A stretch of 64,000 nucleotides of DNA from Paenibacillus silagei (GTDB taxonomy: Bacteria > Bacillota > Bacilli > Paenibacillales > Paenibacillaceae): positions 1-64,000 of the forward strand of contig NZ_JAGGLV010000007.1 of NCBI RefSeq assembly GCF_017874735.1, in the 5' to 3' direction. Numbering within the stretch: position 1 is the first letter of the stretch; the number at the start of each line of letters is the position of its first letter. The notes beneath the pieces are model-generated. The model saw nothing but the letters and a program-made list of their open reading frames with translations, had not been told where the DNA came from and did not search any database. Position numbers and translations under genes: made by a program. This document shows, one piece after another, positions 37,122-46,474 of the stretch.

Positions 37122-38162
37122 ATGAAACCTTTAATATATGATTTTTCTTTAGAAGAGTTGCAGCAATGGGCCAAGGACAATGGAGAGCCTGCTTTTCGCG
37201 GCGGGCAGATCTTTGACTGGCTGTATGTGAAGCGGGTCAATGACTTCGAATCCATGAGCAACCTCTCCAAGGCACTCAGAGCCAAGCTGGTTGATCAGTT
37301 CAGTATTTCGGCACTCACCGAGATTACGAAGCTGGAGTCCAAGGATGGCACCGTGAAATTCCTGTTCGGTCTGCATGATGATCATGCGATTGAGACAGTT
37401 ATTATGAAGCATAATTACGGCAACAGCGTGTGTGTGACCACCCAGGTAGGCTGCCGGATCGGCTGTACCTTCTGTGCATCTACCCTTGGCGGTCTCAAGC
37501 GGGATCTGACTGCAGGGGAGATCGTTGCCCAGGTTGTCCGTTCCCAGCAGATTCTTGATGCGCGCGGCGAACGTGTAAGCAGCATTGTCATTATGGGGAC
37601 AGGCGAACCCTTCGAGAACTATGATGCAACCATGAGATTCCTGCGTCTGATGATCCATGAGAAGGGCCTGAATATTGGCCAGCGCCATATCACCGTATCC
37701 ACCAGCGGAATTGTGCCGAACATCTACAAATTCGCCGATGAAGATACACAGATTAATCTGGCGATCTCGATTCACGCTCCTAATGATACGCTCCGTTCCA
37801 AGCTGATGCCGGTGAACCGCCGTTATCCGTTCGACGATGTAATCGAGTCCCTGCGCTACTATCAGGCTAAGACAGGCCGCCGGATCAGCTTCGAGTATGC
37901 CTTGATCGGCGGCGTGAATGATCAGAAGGAGCATGCAGAGGAGCTGGCGGGTGTGCTCAAGACTATGCTCTGCCATGTGAATCTGATTCCGGTCAATCAT
38001 GTGCCTGAGCGCAAGTATGTCCGGACTTCCCGCAATGATATCTTTGAATTTCAGCGTATACTGGCCGATCATGGCGTGAATGTTACCATCCGCCGTGAGC
38101 AAGGCCATGATATTGCGGCCGCATGCGGACAGCTGCGCGCCAAACATATGGAGTTGGGGTGA
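37122..38162 (+). CDS. rlmN: Dual-specificity 23S rRNA/tRNA m2A methyltransferase RlmN (radical SAM)
   Basis: This 346-residue radical SAM enzyme methylates A2503 of 23S rRNA and A37 of tRNAs. The [4Fe-4S] ligands appear in [12 protein letters not shown] (CxxxCxxC, about residues 110-118). [10 protein letters not shown] and the Cys near [14 protein letters not shown] are the second conserved sites. It opens the rlmN-prpC-prkC-rsgA-rpe unit, ending 6 bp before prpC. Confidence 0.95.
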   Translation: MKPLIYDFSLEELQQWAKDNGEPAFRGGQIFDWLYVKRVNDFESMSNLSKALRAKLVDQFSISALTEITKLESKDGTVKFLFGLHDDHAIETVIMKHNYGNSVCVTTQVGCRIGCTFCASTLGGLKRDLTAGEIVAQVVRSQQILDARGERVSSIVIMGTGEPFENYDATMRFLRLMIHEKGLNIGQRHITVSTSGIVPNIYKFADEDTQINLAISIHAPNDTLRSKLMPVNRRYPFDDVIESLRYYQAKTGRRISFEYALIGGVNDQKEHAEELAGVLKTMLCHVNLIPVNHVPERKYVRTSRNDIFEFQRILADHGVNVTIRREQGHDIAAACGQLRAKHMELG

Positions 38163-38168
38163 GGATAT

Positions 38169-38945
38169 TTGATCAGGACAGTTCAAGCCAGCGACATTGG
38201 CCGGGTACGTACCGTCAATGAGGATTCAGTCTGGATCGGCGCTACGCGCCACGGTTATACCCTCGGCATTATTGCCGACGGGATGGGGGGGCATCTGGCT
38301 GGCGATACCGCGAGCAGGCTTGCACTTGAGACGGTCAGGGGTATTCTGGACCAGCTGGAGCCTGATCTCCCGGAGGCAGAGCTGAAGGAAGCGCTGACTA
38401 CCGCCATCATGGAAGCCAATAACACAGTTCACAGAGAAGCTCAGAGCGATGAGAAGCTCCATAATATGGGGACCACCATCGTTGCTGCACTGCTGAAAGG
38501 GTCGGCAGGCTATATCGGCCATATCGGAGACAGCAGGGCTTATCTGATCCGGGACGGTGAAGCCAGGCAGCTAACCGAGGACCATACGCTGGTGAATGAG
38601 CTGTTCAGGAACGGCCAGATCAGTCTGGAGGAGCTGGATAATCATCCGCGCCGCAATGTGCTTACCAGGGCGCTGGGGACGGATACAGTGGTATCCGCGG
38701 ATCTGGCATATGTTACGCTTGCAATTGGTGAGCTCCTGCTGCTGTGCAGTGATGGACTCAGCAATTATGTCAGTCTGGAGCATCTGGGCAAGGTAGCCGG
38801 AATTAATGAAATATCTCTGGAAGAAAGAGCAGAGCGATTACTTCAACTGGCATTGCTTGCGGGCGGCAGCGATAATATAAGCGTTGCTATGCTGGAACAC
38901 CAAGGAGAGGCCGCAGTGCCCGAGACAAAGGAGTGGGAAAGATGA
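38169..38945 (+). CDS. prpC: PP2C-family Ser/Thr protein phosphatase PrpC
   Basis: This 258-residue Mn2+-dependent phosphatase dephosphorylates PrkC and its substrates. Metal-binding Asp motifs are visible in NEDSVWIG, IIADGMGGHLAGD (about 35-47), GHIGDSRAYL and LLLCSDGLSN. The TTG start follows GTGAGG. It overlaps prkC by four bases, and phosphatase and kinase are paired as in other Bacillota. Confidence 0.95.
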   Translation: MIRTVQASDIGRVRTVNEDSVWIGATRHGYTLGIIADGMGGHLAGDTASRLALETVRGILDQLEPDLPEAELKEALTTAIMEANNTVHREAQSDEKLHNMGTTIVAALLKGSAGYIGHIGDSRAYLIRDGEARQLTEDHTLVNELFRNGQISLEELDNHPRRNVLTRALGTDTVVSADLAYVTLAIGELLLLCSDGLSNYVSLEHLGKVAGINEISLEERAERLLQLALLAGGSDNISVAMLEHQGEAAVPETKEWER

Positions 38946-41209
38946 TCGGTCACGAATTGGGCGGCCGTTACCAAGTCATCGAACGGATCGGCGGAGGAGG
39001 CATGGCGCTTGTCTATAGAGCCCATGATATTCTGCTTAACCGGAATGTTGCTATCAAAGTACTGCGCAATCAATTTGTGCATGATGAGGAATTCATCCGC
39101 CGGTTTCGGCGGGAGGCGCAATCAGCTGCATCATTATCTCATCCCAACGTAGTCAGCATATACGATGTCGGCCAGGAAGATGAAGTCCATTATATCGTTA
39201 TGGAATATATTGAAGGCAAGAACCTGAATGAGATTATCAAAGAGCGGGCACCGATGCAAGTGGATGAATCCGTGCGGATTGCCTCGCAGATTTGTGATGC
39301 GCTGGATCATGCGCATATGAACCAGATTATTCACCGCGATATTAAGCCTCATAATATTCTGATTGGACGTAACGGGCGGGTTAAGGTTACCGACTTCGGG
39401 ATCGCCCGGGCGGTTACGTCCACTACGATTACCCAGACGGGGTCTGTGGTCGGTTCCGTGCATTATTTCTCGCCGGAGCATGCCAAGGGCGTAACTACAG
39501 GCGAGAAGTCGGACCTCTACTCCCTGGGCATCGTACTGTATCAGATGCTTACGGGTGTATTGCCTTTCTTAGGGGAGAGTCCGATCAGCGTGGCGCTGAA
39601 GCATCTGCAGGAGGAATTCGAGGAGCCGCGACTGCTGAATCCGCTGATTCCGCAAAGCGTGGAGAATGTAATCCTGAAGTCGATGCGCAAGAACCCGGAG
39701 GAGCGCTACCAGTCGGCCAAGCAAATGCTGCAGGATCTGGAGACCTGTCTGCTGCCTGAACGGCGCAGCGAAGCCAAGATGCTGTTCCAGGACGATGATG
39801 ATGAGGACAGAACACGCATCATTCCGGCGATCAAGCCGCTGCAGCGCGGGCTTAGCAGCCGTGGCGGCGGAGAGGAGCGAATCCGCAGTATGGAGGAAGC
39901 TCCGCCGCCTGCTGCTGTGAAGCGCAAGAGCCGTGCAGCGCTGTGGATCAGCCTTACGCTGGTCGTGTTAATCGCCATGACCGGAATTGTATGGTATGTC
40001 AATTCCAAGCTGTCGGTCGATGAAGTCTCGGTGCCTGCGGTGACGGGGAAGACCTTCCAGGAGGCCAAGGCTGAGCTTGAGGCTGTCGGGCTGTTTGCCG
40101 AGGAGCCTGCGCTGGTTGAGTATAATCCTAATTTCGAAGAGAATATTGTCTGGAAGCAGAACAAGACCAATACGATGGTCAAAGAAGGAACTCATATTAT
40201 TCTGACGGTAAGTTCCGCCAAGGTTCTTCCCAAGCTTAAGGATGTCTCTAGCCTGAGTTATGACGATGCCGTCAAGGAGTTGATTGCCCTTGGTATTGCC
40301 CAGGATAGAATTGCAACACCAGATGAACGCTATAGTGAAGAGTTTGCCAAAGGTAAGGTCATTAGCTCTGAGCCTGCTGCAGGCTCAGAGTATGATCCTG
40401 AGACGGTAACTATCAAGCTAATCGTGAGCAAAGGTAAAGAAAGCACCCAAATGCCGGATCTCATCGGGAAGACGGAGAAGGAAGCCAAGGCTGCGCTGGA
40501 GAGTGTAGGTCTAGTGCTGGACGCGGTCAAGGAAGAGCCAAGCTTCATCCACGAGAAGGGCAAGGTAACGAAGCAATGGGCCTATGAGCCGGGGGATCTG
40601 GTTCCTCCAGGTGAGAAGATCACGATCTATATCAGCACAGGATATCCTCCGGAAGCTCTGGAATTTACGTTCAATGTGCCGGTAGCACCGGCTGCGGAAG
40701 GCAAGAAGAGCAAGATCCGTATCGTGTTTGCCGATGCGCGTAACGGAGGCGAGAACCAGGAGTGGGGCACGCGCACGATTGGCAAAAGCCAGACCCTATC
40801 CGTGAACATGCTGCTTGCCCCTAATAAAGACGGCATGGTATCTGTATACCGGGACGGGGAGTTCCTGGAGACTTATCCGATCACTTATGTCGATGTCAAA
40901 AATAACACGGTGCAGCAGCCTGAACCGCCTCCGGTGGAGACACAGACGCCTGCACCGACAGTTGCTCCTACCGAGCCTGTTCAGCCTACTGAGACTCCGG
41001 CTCCCGAGCCGACAGCAGAGCCGGCGATTATTCCGCCGGACACTGGAGAAGGAGAGGTGACGGGCGAGACGGACCAGACGGGTTATGTTCCGGGTAACGG
41101 ACAGAATAACAATGAGCTGGCTTCCGCCCTCAGCAAGGGCAACAGTAAGGGAAAAGCTAACGGTAAGGGCTCTGACAACAAGCCAGGCAAAGATAAAGGC
41201 AATAAATAA
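38942..41209 (+). CDS. prkC: Ser/Thr protein kinase PrkC with PASTA domains
   Basis: This 755-residue membrane kinase senses muropeptides/lipid II and controls germination, cell-wall metabolism and translation. The kinase domain (about 1-270) has GGGGMALVYRAHD, AIKVL, HRDIKPHNI (about 131) and DFGIAR. A TM helix lies at about 331-352. Three PASTA repeats start near 359, 425 and 497. The extracellular tail is Pro/Thr-rich, then Gly/Lys/Asn-rich (GKGSDNKPGKDKGNK), unusual in length. ATG 38942 is selected by AAGGAG upstream. Confidence 0.95.
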   Translation: MIGHELGGRYQVIERIGGGGMALVYRAHDILLNRNVAIKVLRNQFVHDEEFIRRFRREAQSAASLSHPNVVSIYDVGQEDEVHYIVMEYIEGKNLNEIIKERAPMQVDESVRIASQICDALDHAHMNQIIHRDIKPHNILIGRNGRVKVTDFGIARAVTSTTITQTGSVVGSVHYFSPEHAKGVTTGEKSDLYSLGIVLYQMLTGVLPFLGESPISVALKHLQEEFEEPRLLNPLIPQSVENVILKSMRKNPEERYQSAKQMLQDLETCLLPERRSEAKMLFQDDDDEDRTRIIPAIKPLQRGLSSRGGGEERIRSMEEAPPPAAVKRKSRAALWISLTLVVLIAMTGIVWYVNSKLSVDEVSVPAVTGKTFQEAKAELEAVGLFAEEPALVEYNPNFEENIVWKQNKTNTMVKEGTHIILTVSSAKVLPKLKDVSSLSYDDAVKELIALGIAQDRIATPDERYSEEFAKGKVISSEPAAGSEYDPETVTIKLIVSKGKESTQMPDLIGKTEKEAKAALESVGLVLDAVKEEPSFIHEKGKVTKQWAYEPGDLVPPGEKITIYISTGYPPEALEFTFNVPVAPAAEGKKSKIRIVFADARNGGENQEWGTRTIGKSQTLSVNMLLAPNKDGMVSVYRDGEFLETYPITYVDVKNNTVQQPEPPPVETQTPAPTVAPTEPVQPTETPAPEPTAEPAIIPPDTGEGEVTGETDQTGYVPGNGQNNNELASALSKGNSKGKANGKGSDNKPGKDKGNK

Positions 41210-41223
41210 TAGAACAGAGATAA

Positions 41224-41301
41224 GCTTCAGCCGGGCTGCCGGGAATACGGGCAGGGCTGAAGCAGCGAAATGACCCGGGGTTCTACACACTTGGGTCATT
41301 T
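41224..41301 (+). promoter_or_regulatory. Two hairpins between prkC and rsgA
   Basis: GCTTCAGCC (41224-41232) can pair with GGCTGAAGC ending at 41263. A second perfect repeat, AAATGACCC (41268-41276) / GGGTCATTT (41293-41301), follows. There is no long T-run, so they may be RNA-processing, stability or weak attenuation signals. Confidence 0.45.
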
Positions 41302-41334
41302 GCGTAAATATCAGGAGAGGAAGGCTCAGCATGT

Positions 41335-42240
41335 ATGCCTGAAGGAATCATAATCAAAGCGTTAAGCGGATATTACTATGTTAAGCCGCTCAAGGATGAA
41401 CAGATTGTAACTGAGGAAGAGGCGGTACAGTGCCGGGGGCGCGGCATTCTGAAGAAGAAAGGAATTGCGCCGCTGGTCGGTGACCGGGTAATCTATGTGC
41501 TGACCGAGAACGGGGAGGGCATGGTAGATGAGCTGCTTCCCCGTGAATCGGAGCTGATCCGCCCGCAGGTGGCTAACGTGAAGCTCGCGGTGCTGCTGTT
41601 CTCCGTGCGGGAGCCGGATATGAATCTTAATCTGCTGGACAAGTTCCTGGTTCATATCGAGCATTCCGGCCTGGAGACGCTGATTGTGCTCACGAAGCAG
41701 GATCTGGCCGATGATGAAGGGCAGGCTACGGAAGCTGTCAAAGCGCTATATGAGCAGATTGGTTACGAGGTCATGGTCACAAGCTCGCTGAACGGATCAG
41801 GTGCGGATGAGCTGCGTCAGCGTCTGGCCGGTATCATCAGCGTCTTCTCGGGACAGTCGGGCGTAGGGAAGTCCACACTGCTCAACCGCCTTGTACCGGG
41901 CCTGGCGCTGGAGACAGGAGAGATCAGCCTCCGTCTCGGGCGCGGACGGCACACCACACGCCATGTAGAGCTGATGGATATAGGTAATGGAGGATTTGTG
42001 GCCGACACTCCGGGCTTCAGCCAGCTGGATTTCCTGGAGCTGGGAGTGGATGAGCTGTCCGTGTGCTTCCGGGAGTTCGCCTCTTATGCGGAGAACTGCA
42101 AATTCCGCGGCTGCAGCCATCTGCACGAACCGGGCTGCAAGGTGATAGAAGCCTGGAAGTCCGGGGATATTGCAGACAGCCGTTACGAGCATTACAAGCT
42201 GTTCTTTAATGAAATGAAAGATAAAAAGCGGAGGTACTAA
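41335..42240 (+). CDS. rsgA: Ribosome small-subunit GTPase RsgA (CpgA/YloQ)
   Basis: This 301-residue circularly permuted GTPase matures the 30S subunit. An OB-fold N-terminal domain ([15 protein letters not shown]) is followed by the permuted G motifs [19 protein letters not shown] (about 173-184) and DTPGFSQL. The zinc knuckle [14 protein letters not shown] is at about 256-269. Its ATG overlaps an out-of-frame ATG 4 bases upstream; GGAGAGGAAGG is the SD. Confidence 0.95.
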   Translation: MPEGIIIKALSGYYYVKPLKDEQIVTEEEAVQCRGRGILKKKGIAPLVGDRVIYVLTENGEGMVDELLPRESELIRPQVANVKLAVLLFSVREPDMNLNLLDKFLVHIEHSGLETLIVLTKQDLADDEGQATEAVKALYEQIGYEVMVTSSLNGSGADELRQRLAGIISVFSGQSGVGKSTLLNRLVPGLALETGEISLRLGRGRHTTRHVELMDIGNGGFVADTPGFSQLDFLELGVDELSVCFREFASYAENCKFRGCSHLHEPGCKVIEAWKSGDIADSRYEHYKLFFNEMKDKKRRY

Positions 42241-42244
42241 ACTT

Positions 42245-42916
42245 ATGGTAAAAATTGCTCCTTCCATATTGTCAGCAGATTTCGCAGCGCTGGGCGCAGA
42301 GGTGGCCGAAGCGGAAGCCAGCGGTGCGGACTGGATTCATGTAGATGTGATGGACGGACATTTTGTGCCGAATATTACGCTGGGTCCCACGATTGTGTCC
42401 GCGGTGAGATCCCATACTTCTTTACCTCTGGATGTACATTTAATGATTGAGAACCCGGAACGCTATATCGCTGATTTTGCGGCAGCGGGCGCTTCTGTGA
42501 TTACGGTACACGCCGAAGCCTGCGTGCATCTGCATCGTGTAATCCATCAGATCAAGGAGCTCGGCCTGATGGCAGGGGTGGCCATTAATCCGGCTACGCC
42601 GGCTGCTGCGGTGCGTGAGGTCCTGGAGGATGTGGATATGGTGCTTGTAATGACCGTCAATCCGGGCTTCGGCGGGCAGGCCTTCATTCCGCGCACACTG
42701 CATAAGATTACGCAGCTCCGGGAGTGGGCTGAAGAGATCCATCACAAGGGTCTGCTTATCGAGGTAGACGGCGGAGTAGCCGAAGCTACGGCACCACTTG
42801 TTGCTGAAGCGGGGGCGGATGTGCTTGTGGCAGGTAATGCAGTGTTCGGCCGCAGCGACCGCGCAGGAGCGATCAAGGCCATTCGAGAGGCGGCGGACAG
42901 CGCTGTCCGGCAATAG
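42245..42916 (+). CDS. rpe: Ribulose-phosphate 3-epimerase
   Basis: This 223-residue TIM-barrel enzyme of the pentose phosphate pathway interconverts ribulose-5-P and xylulose-5-P. It shows [40 protein letters not shown] and EVDGGV, which contribute metal and phosphate binding. It starts 5 bp after rsgA with GGAGG as SD. A terminator follows at 43010. Confidence 0.96.
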   Translation: MVKIAPSILSADFAALGAEVAEAEASGADWIHVDVMDGHFVPNITLGPTIVSAVRSHTSLPLDVHLMIENPERYIADFAAAGASVITVHAEACVHLHRVIHQIKELGLMAGVAINPATPAAAVREVLEDVDMVLVMTVNPGFGGQAFIPRTLHKITQLREWAEEIHHKGLLIEVDGGVAEATAPLVAEAGADVLVAGNAVFGRSDRAGAIKAIREAADSAVRQ

Positions 42917-43009
42917 GTGATGACGCCCATTTACTATTGAACGAATTGACCCTCAATCTGCTGCATTCGCATACGGAAGGTATAGGCCAAGTTGTGGTCG
43001 CATAAATAT

Positions 43010-43044
43010 GGTTACATGAGCAGAAATCTCATGTAGCCTTTTTT
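43010..43044 (+). terminator. Rho-independent terminator after rpe
   Basis: GGTTACATGAG (43010-43020) pairs with CTCATGTAGCC (43028-43038), one wobble, then six Ts. Confidence 0.85.
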
Positions 43045-43129
43045 GCGGAGGTCTGCAATCGATGGTATATTTTTCATCTAGACAGGATAGTCTCCTACTG
43101 CACGGCATGAATTGATGGGAGGGTTAATT

Positions 43130-43210
43130 ATGAAATTTTATACGTTCAAGCTGCCAAGATTTTTGGGAGGTTTTGTTAAAGCGATTTTGAACACGTTTCA
43201 GAAGAGTTAG
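43130..43210 (+). CDS. spoVM: Stage V sporulation protein M (SpoVM), 26 residues
   Basis: A 26-codon gene begins MKFYTFKLPRFLGG, continues FVKAILNTFQKS and ends at TAG. It is nearly identical in pattern to B. subtilis SpoVM, which has the same length and the same MKFYT.KLP.FLGG start. SpoVM is an amphipathic helix that marks the convex forespore membrane and anchors SpoIVA for coat assembly. GGGAGGG lies seven bases before the ATG. The position between rpe and rpmB is the conserved one. A terminator follows. Confidence 0.93.
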   Translation: MKFYTFKLPRFLGGFVKAILNTFQKS

Positions 43211-43235
43211 GTTAAAGAAGACAAGTAAATATGAA

Positions 43236-43269
43236 AAAAAGCACCTTACGAATGTAAAGGGTGCTTTTT
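43236..43269 (+). terminator. Rho-independent terminator after spoVM
   Basis: AAAAAGCACC pairs with GGGTGCTTTTT, with an inner CTTAC/GTAAAG pair, and the T-run follows. On the other strand it could end the leftward rpmB transcript. Confidence 0.85.
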
Positions 43270-43270
43270 G

Positions 43271-43350
43271 CTACAAATATAATATCTCTTCTATTCTCGC
43301 TGAAACGGATACCGTCTGTGTAAGAACGGCATGTCCGTTTCTACTTGGTA
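43271..43350 (+). repeat. Dispersed structured repeat, copy C (first hairpin deleted)
   Basis: It begins CTACAAATATAA like copy A, then skips directly to CTTCTATTCTCGC, lacking the ~25-bp first hairpin. GAAACGG (43302-43308) and CCGTTTC (43335-43341) form the outer stem of hairpin 2, with a shortened inner CCGT/ACGG. It lies downstream of both spoVM and rpmB. Confidence 0.7.
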
Positions 43351-43383
43351 TGAGATATCGCCAGGCCCGGTAATGATCGGAAA

Positions 43384-43572
43384 CTAGACGCGTTCAACTT
43401 TACCGGATTTCAAAGCACGGGTGCTGACGTACACGCGTTTCGGTTTGCCGTTCACCAAGATACGAACCTTCTGAACGTTAACTCCCCAAGAGCGACGGTT
43501 GCGGTTGTTAGCGTGAGACACGTGGTTACCGCTGCCCGGTTTCTTGCCTGTTACTGTACATGTGCGGGACAT
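43384..43572 (-). CDS. rpmB: Ribosomal protein bL28
   Basis: This 62-residue 50S protein has the typical sequence [19 protein letters not shown] and [10 protein letters not shown]. Only one early cysteine (in RTCTVTG) is present, so it is a zinc-free variant. It is transcribed leftward, opposite to the flanking genes, as in B. subtilis. GGAGG upstream of the ATG serves as SD. Confidence 0.96.
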   Translation of the reverse strand: MSRTCTVTGKKPGSGNHVSHANNRNRRSWGVNVQKVRILVNGKPKRVYVSTRALKSGKVERV

Positions 43573-43763
43573 AGATTACACCTCCTTGTTACTTACACCT
43601 GCGTAAAACAATACTTGAATATCATATCACAGCAAAAATTGCTTCGTCAACCGATTCAAAAACATTTATTTCTGCAGACTCTTATAGTACAATATAAATT
43701 AGTGCATTATGTCCAGTTGATCATCGAATTGATTAGGCATGAAGTTAGGAAGGGGAATTCTCA

Positions 43764-45548
43764 TTGAGTAAGCGTTCTATAAACGGGACAGATTTTACCG
43801 CAATGGTACTAGCCGGTGCGGAAATGCTGCAGCAGCATGCCGAGCATGTCAATTCATTGAATGTGTTTCCGGTGCCGGATGGCGATACGGGCACGAACAT
43901 GAATCTGACTATGACCGCAGGCGCGAACGAATTGAAGAGAAACAACACAGCCTCTGTCGGTCAATGTGCGGGAGTGCTGTCGAAGGGACTATTGATGGGC
44001 GCGCGGGGGAACTCCGGCGTTATTTTGTCACAGCTGTTCAGAGGTCTTGGACGTTATGCGGCCCAATATGATGAGCTTAACACACAGCAGTTCGCTGCAG
44101 CACTGCAGACCGGGGTAGATACCGCCTATAAGGCAGTGGTGAAGCCGGTTGAAGGCACCATTCTTACGGTTGCCAAGGAAGCTGCAAGACATGCAGTGTA
44201 TTATGCACGCCGCACAACGGATATTATCGAGCTGATGACCGAAGTTCTGGCCAAAGCCAAGGAAGCCTTGGCGCATACACCTGAGCTGCTGCCTGTGCTG
44301 AAGCAAGTGGGCGTGGTGGATTCGGGTGGCCAGGGTCTGGTCTACATCTATGAAGGCTTCCACCAGCATCTGACCAGCGGAGCAGTCTCAGCACCTGTAC
44401 AGACTCCTGTGCAAGGACAAGCTGCGGCCCCTGTAGCTGTGCCGGCGCCTGTGCTATCCAAACGTGAGCATGCGTTGTCCTCCGTACAATCTTCCGCGCA
44501 ATCACAGCTCCATACGGAAGACATTGAATTTTTATATGATATGGAATTTTTCATTAACCGTCAGCTTGGCGCATCCGTGAAAGCGGATTTTGATGAGGAA
44601 GCTTTTCGGAAAGCGTTATCAGTTAACGGGGATTCAATCATCGTCATCTCGGATGATGAGACAATCAAGGTGCATGTGCATTCCAAGACTCCCGGAGAGG
44701 TGCTTAACCTGGCGCTCGTCCACGGGGAGATTACCCAGATTCACATCCTTAACATGCGTGAGCAGCACCGCGATCTGTTGACTGCCGGCATGGACATCGC
44801 ACCGATGCCGGATGTCTTCGCCGATATCCCGGAAGAGAAGGCCAGCGTGCCGGCGCCGGCGGTTCCTCCTGCAGATGATCTGGCGCCGTACGGCTTCATT
44901 GCGGTCTCCTCAGGAGACGGAATCTCGGATATCTTCCGCAGTCTGGGTGTGGATGCGATCCTGGCCGGCGGCCAGACGATGAATCCCAGCACAGAGGATT
45001 TCGTGAATGCGATCTCTTCCATTTCGGCCAAGCATATCTACATTCTGCCGAATAACTCCAATATCGTCCTGGCTGCGCAGCAGGCCAAGGAGCTGCTGGA
45101 GGGCGAACGTGAGATTACAGTGATTCCAAGCAAGAGTATCCCCCAGGGGATCTCGGCTGCCTTTGCCTTCCAGGAAGAGGATGCGGTTGATACCAACACC
45201 AGCAATATGCTGGAGGCGATTGCCCAGGTCAAATCCGGACAGATTACCAATGCTGTACGGGATACCGTTATGGAGAATCTGGAGATCAAATCCGGTCAGT
45301 ATATCGGCATCGAGAGCTCCAAGATTGTTGCAGCTGCCGATGATTTGCTTACGGTCAGCAAGCAGCTGCTGTCAAGCATGCTGGTGAATGGTGACGAGAT
45401 CGTTACTGTGCTGACCGGTGCAGACACTGAGGCGGATATTACGGTTGCCCTCGGCAGCTGGCTGGAAGAGACGTACCCGCAGGTTGAGGTAGAGATTCAT
45501 GAAGGCGGACAGCCGCTGTACTATTATCTTTTCTCAGTTGAGCCGTAG
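43764..45548 (+). CDS. fakA: Fatty acid kinase catalytic subunit FakA (YloV, DAK2 domain)
   Basis: This 594-residue enzyme phosphorylates fatty acids bound to FakB. The N-terminal DhaL-type domain has the nucleotide/Mg motif NVFPVPDGDTGTNM (about 31-44) and MGARGNSGVILSQLFRG. A variable Ala/Pro/Gln-rich linker (about 210-250) precedes the C-terminal EDD-like domain. The start is TTG behind AAGGGG. In B. subtilis an Asp23-family gene (yloU) precedes it; none is present here. fakB follows. Confidence 0.92.
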   Translation: MSKRSINGTDFTAMVLAGAEMLQQHAEHVNSLNVFPVPDGDTGTNMNLTMTAGANELKRNNTASVGQCAGVLSKGLLMGARGNSGVILSQLFRGLGRYAAQYDELNTQQFAAALQTGVDTAYKAVVKPVEGTILTVAKEAARHAVYYARRTTDIIELMTEVLAKAKEALAHTPELLPVLKQVGVVDSGGQGLVYIYEGFHQHLTSGAVSAPVQTPVQGQAAAPVAVPAPVLSKREHALSSVQSSAQSQLHTEDIEFLYDMEFFINRQLGASVKADFDEEAFRKALSVNGDSIIVISDDETIKVHVHSKTPGEVLNLALVHGEITQIHILNMREQHRDLLTAGMDIAPMPDVFADIPEEKASVPAPAVPPADDLAPYGFIAVSSGDGISDIFRSLGVDAILAGGQTMNPSTEDFVNAISSISAKHIYILPNNSNIVLAAQQAKELLEGEREITVIPSKSIPQGISAAFAFQEEDAVDTNTSNMLEAIAQVKSGQITNAVRDTVMENLEIKSGQYIGIESSKIVAAADDLLTVSKQLLSSMLVNGDEIVTVLTGADTEADITVALGSWLEETYPQVEVEIHEGGQPLYYYLFSVEP

Positions 45549-45598
45549 AATCTCTTAAATGAGTGGCGCAGCCAAATCATAGCATGGGGAGGAACATT

Positions 45599-46459
45599 AT
45601 GAATCGTACCGTAATCGTTACCGACAGCACCTCCGATATCCCGCCTGCTCTGGCGGAGCAGTACGGCATTGAAGTCGTTCCGCTGACGCTGATGTTCGGC
45701 GAAGAGGCATTCCGGGATAATGTGGATATGACTCCGGAACAGTTCTACGAGCGTCTTCCCCGCTCGCCGCAATTGCCGACCACTTCGCAGCCGTCTCCTG
45801 TAGAATATATGAATGTGTACCGCCGTATACAGGAGCAGCATCCGGGCAGCTCAATCCTGTCCTTCCACATCTCCTCCGGCTTAAGCGGCACCTACCAGTC
45901 TGCTGTCATGGCCAAATCCATGCTGGAAGAGGAGGGAGAAGCTATCACCGTGGTAGATAGCCTCTCCGCCTCATACGGCTTCGGGTTCATGGTCGTGGAA
46001 GCCGCCCGGCTGGCGGAGCAGGGGCATGCTCCTGCGGAGATTCTGGCGAAGGTGGAGAGTCTGCGCCAATCCCGCAAGCTGTATTTTCTCGTGGATACCC
46101 TGGAATATCTGCAAAAGGGCGGCAGAATCGGCAAGGCATCGGCCATCCTGGGTACGCTGCTCAATATCAAGCCGATCCTGTCCATTGATGCGGAAGGCAT
46201 TATCTATGCGGTAGAGAAGGTCAGGGGACGCAAGAAGGCAGTTGCCCGCATGATCGAGCTGTTCAAGGCAGATCTGCCGGGTGTGAATACAATACATGTG
46301 GCCGTGGGTCATACAGCTGAACCGGCTTCCGGCGAAGAGTTCCTGCGGGAATTAGCCGGACATTTCACCTTGAAAGAGAAGGTTCTGACCAATGTCGGCC
46401 CTGTCGTGGGCAGCCATGTCGGGAACGGAACCTTAGCCGTATTCATCTGGCCCGCCTAA
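45599..46459 (+). CDS. DegV-family fatty-acid-binding protein (FakB)
   Basis: This 286-residue protein binds a fatty acid and presents it to FakA. DegV signatures TDSTSDIPP, LPTTSQPS, ISSGLSGTY and YLQKGGRIGKAS are present. The ATG at 45599 follows GGGGAGG. Adjacency to fakA supports its role as the acyl carrier, though other fakB paralogs usually exist in a genome. Confidence 0.92.
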   Translation: MNRTVIVTDSTSDIPPALAEQYGIEVVPLTLMFGEEAFRDNVDMTPEQFYERLPRSPQLPTTSQPSPVEYMNVYRRIQEQHPGSSILSFHISSGLSGTYQSAVMAKSMLEEEGEAITVVDSLSASYGFGFMVVEAARLAEQGHAPAEILAKVESLRQSRKLYFLVDTLEYLQKGGRIGKASAILGTLLNIKPILSIDAEGIIYAVEKVRGRKKAVARMIELFKADLPGVNTIHVAVGHTAEPASGEEFLRELAGHFTLKEKVLTNVGPVVGSHVGNGTLAVFIWPA

Positions 46460-46474
46460 GTATAGGGGATGAAC

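Noticed and set aside
37149-38186. 345-residue frame antisense to rlmN
   Set aside because: It mirrors a well-supported radical SAM gene and lacks an SD or family features.
43060-43130. Sigma-E promoter for spoVM
   Set aside because: The best -10/-35 candidates would place the start site within the Shine-Dalgarno.
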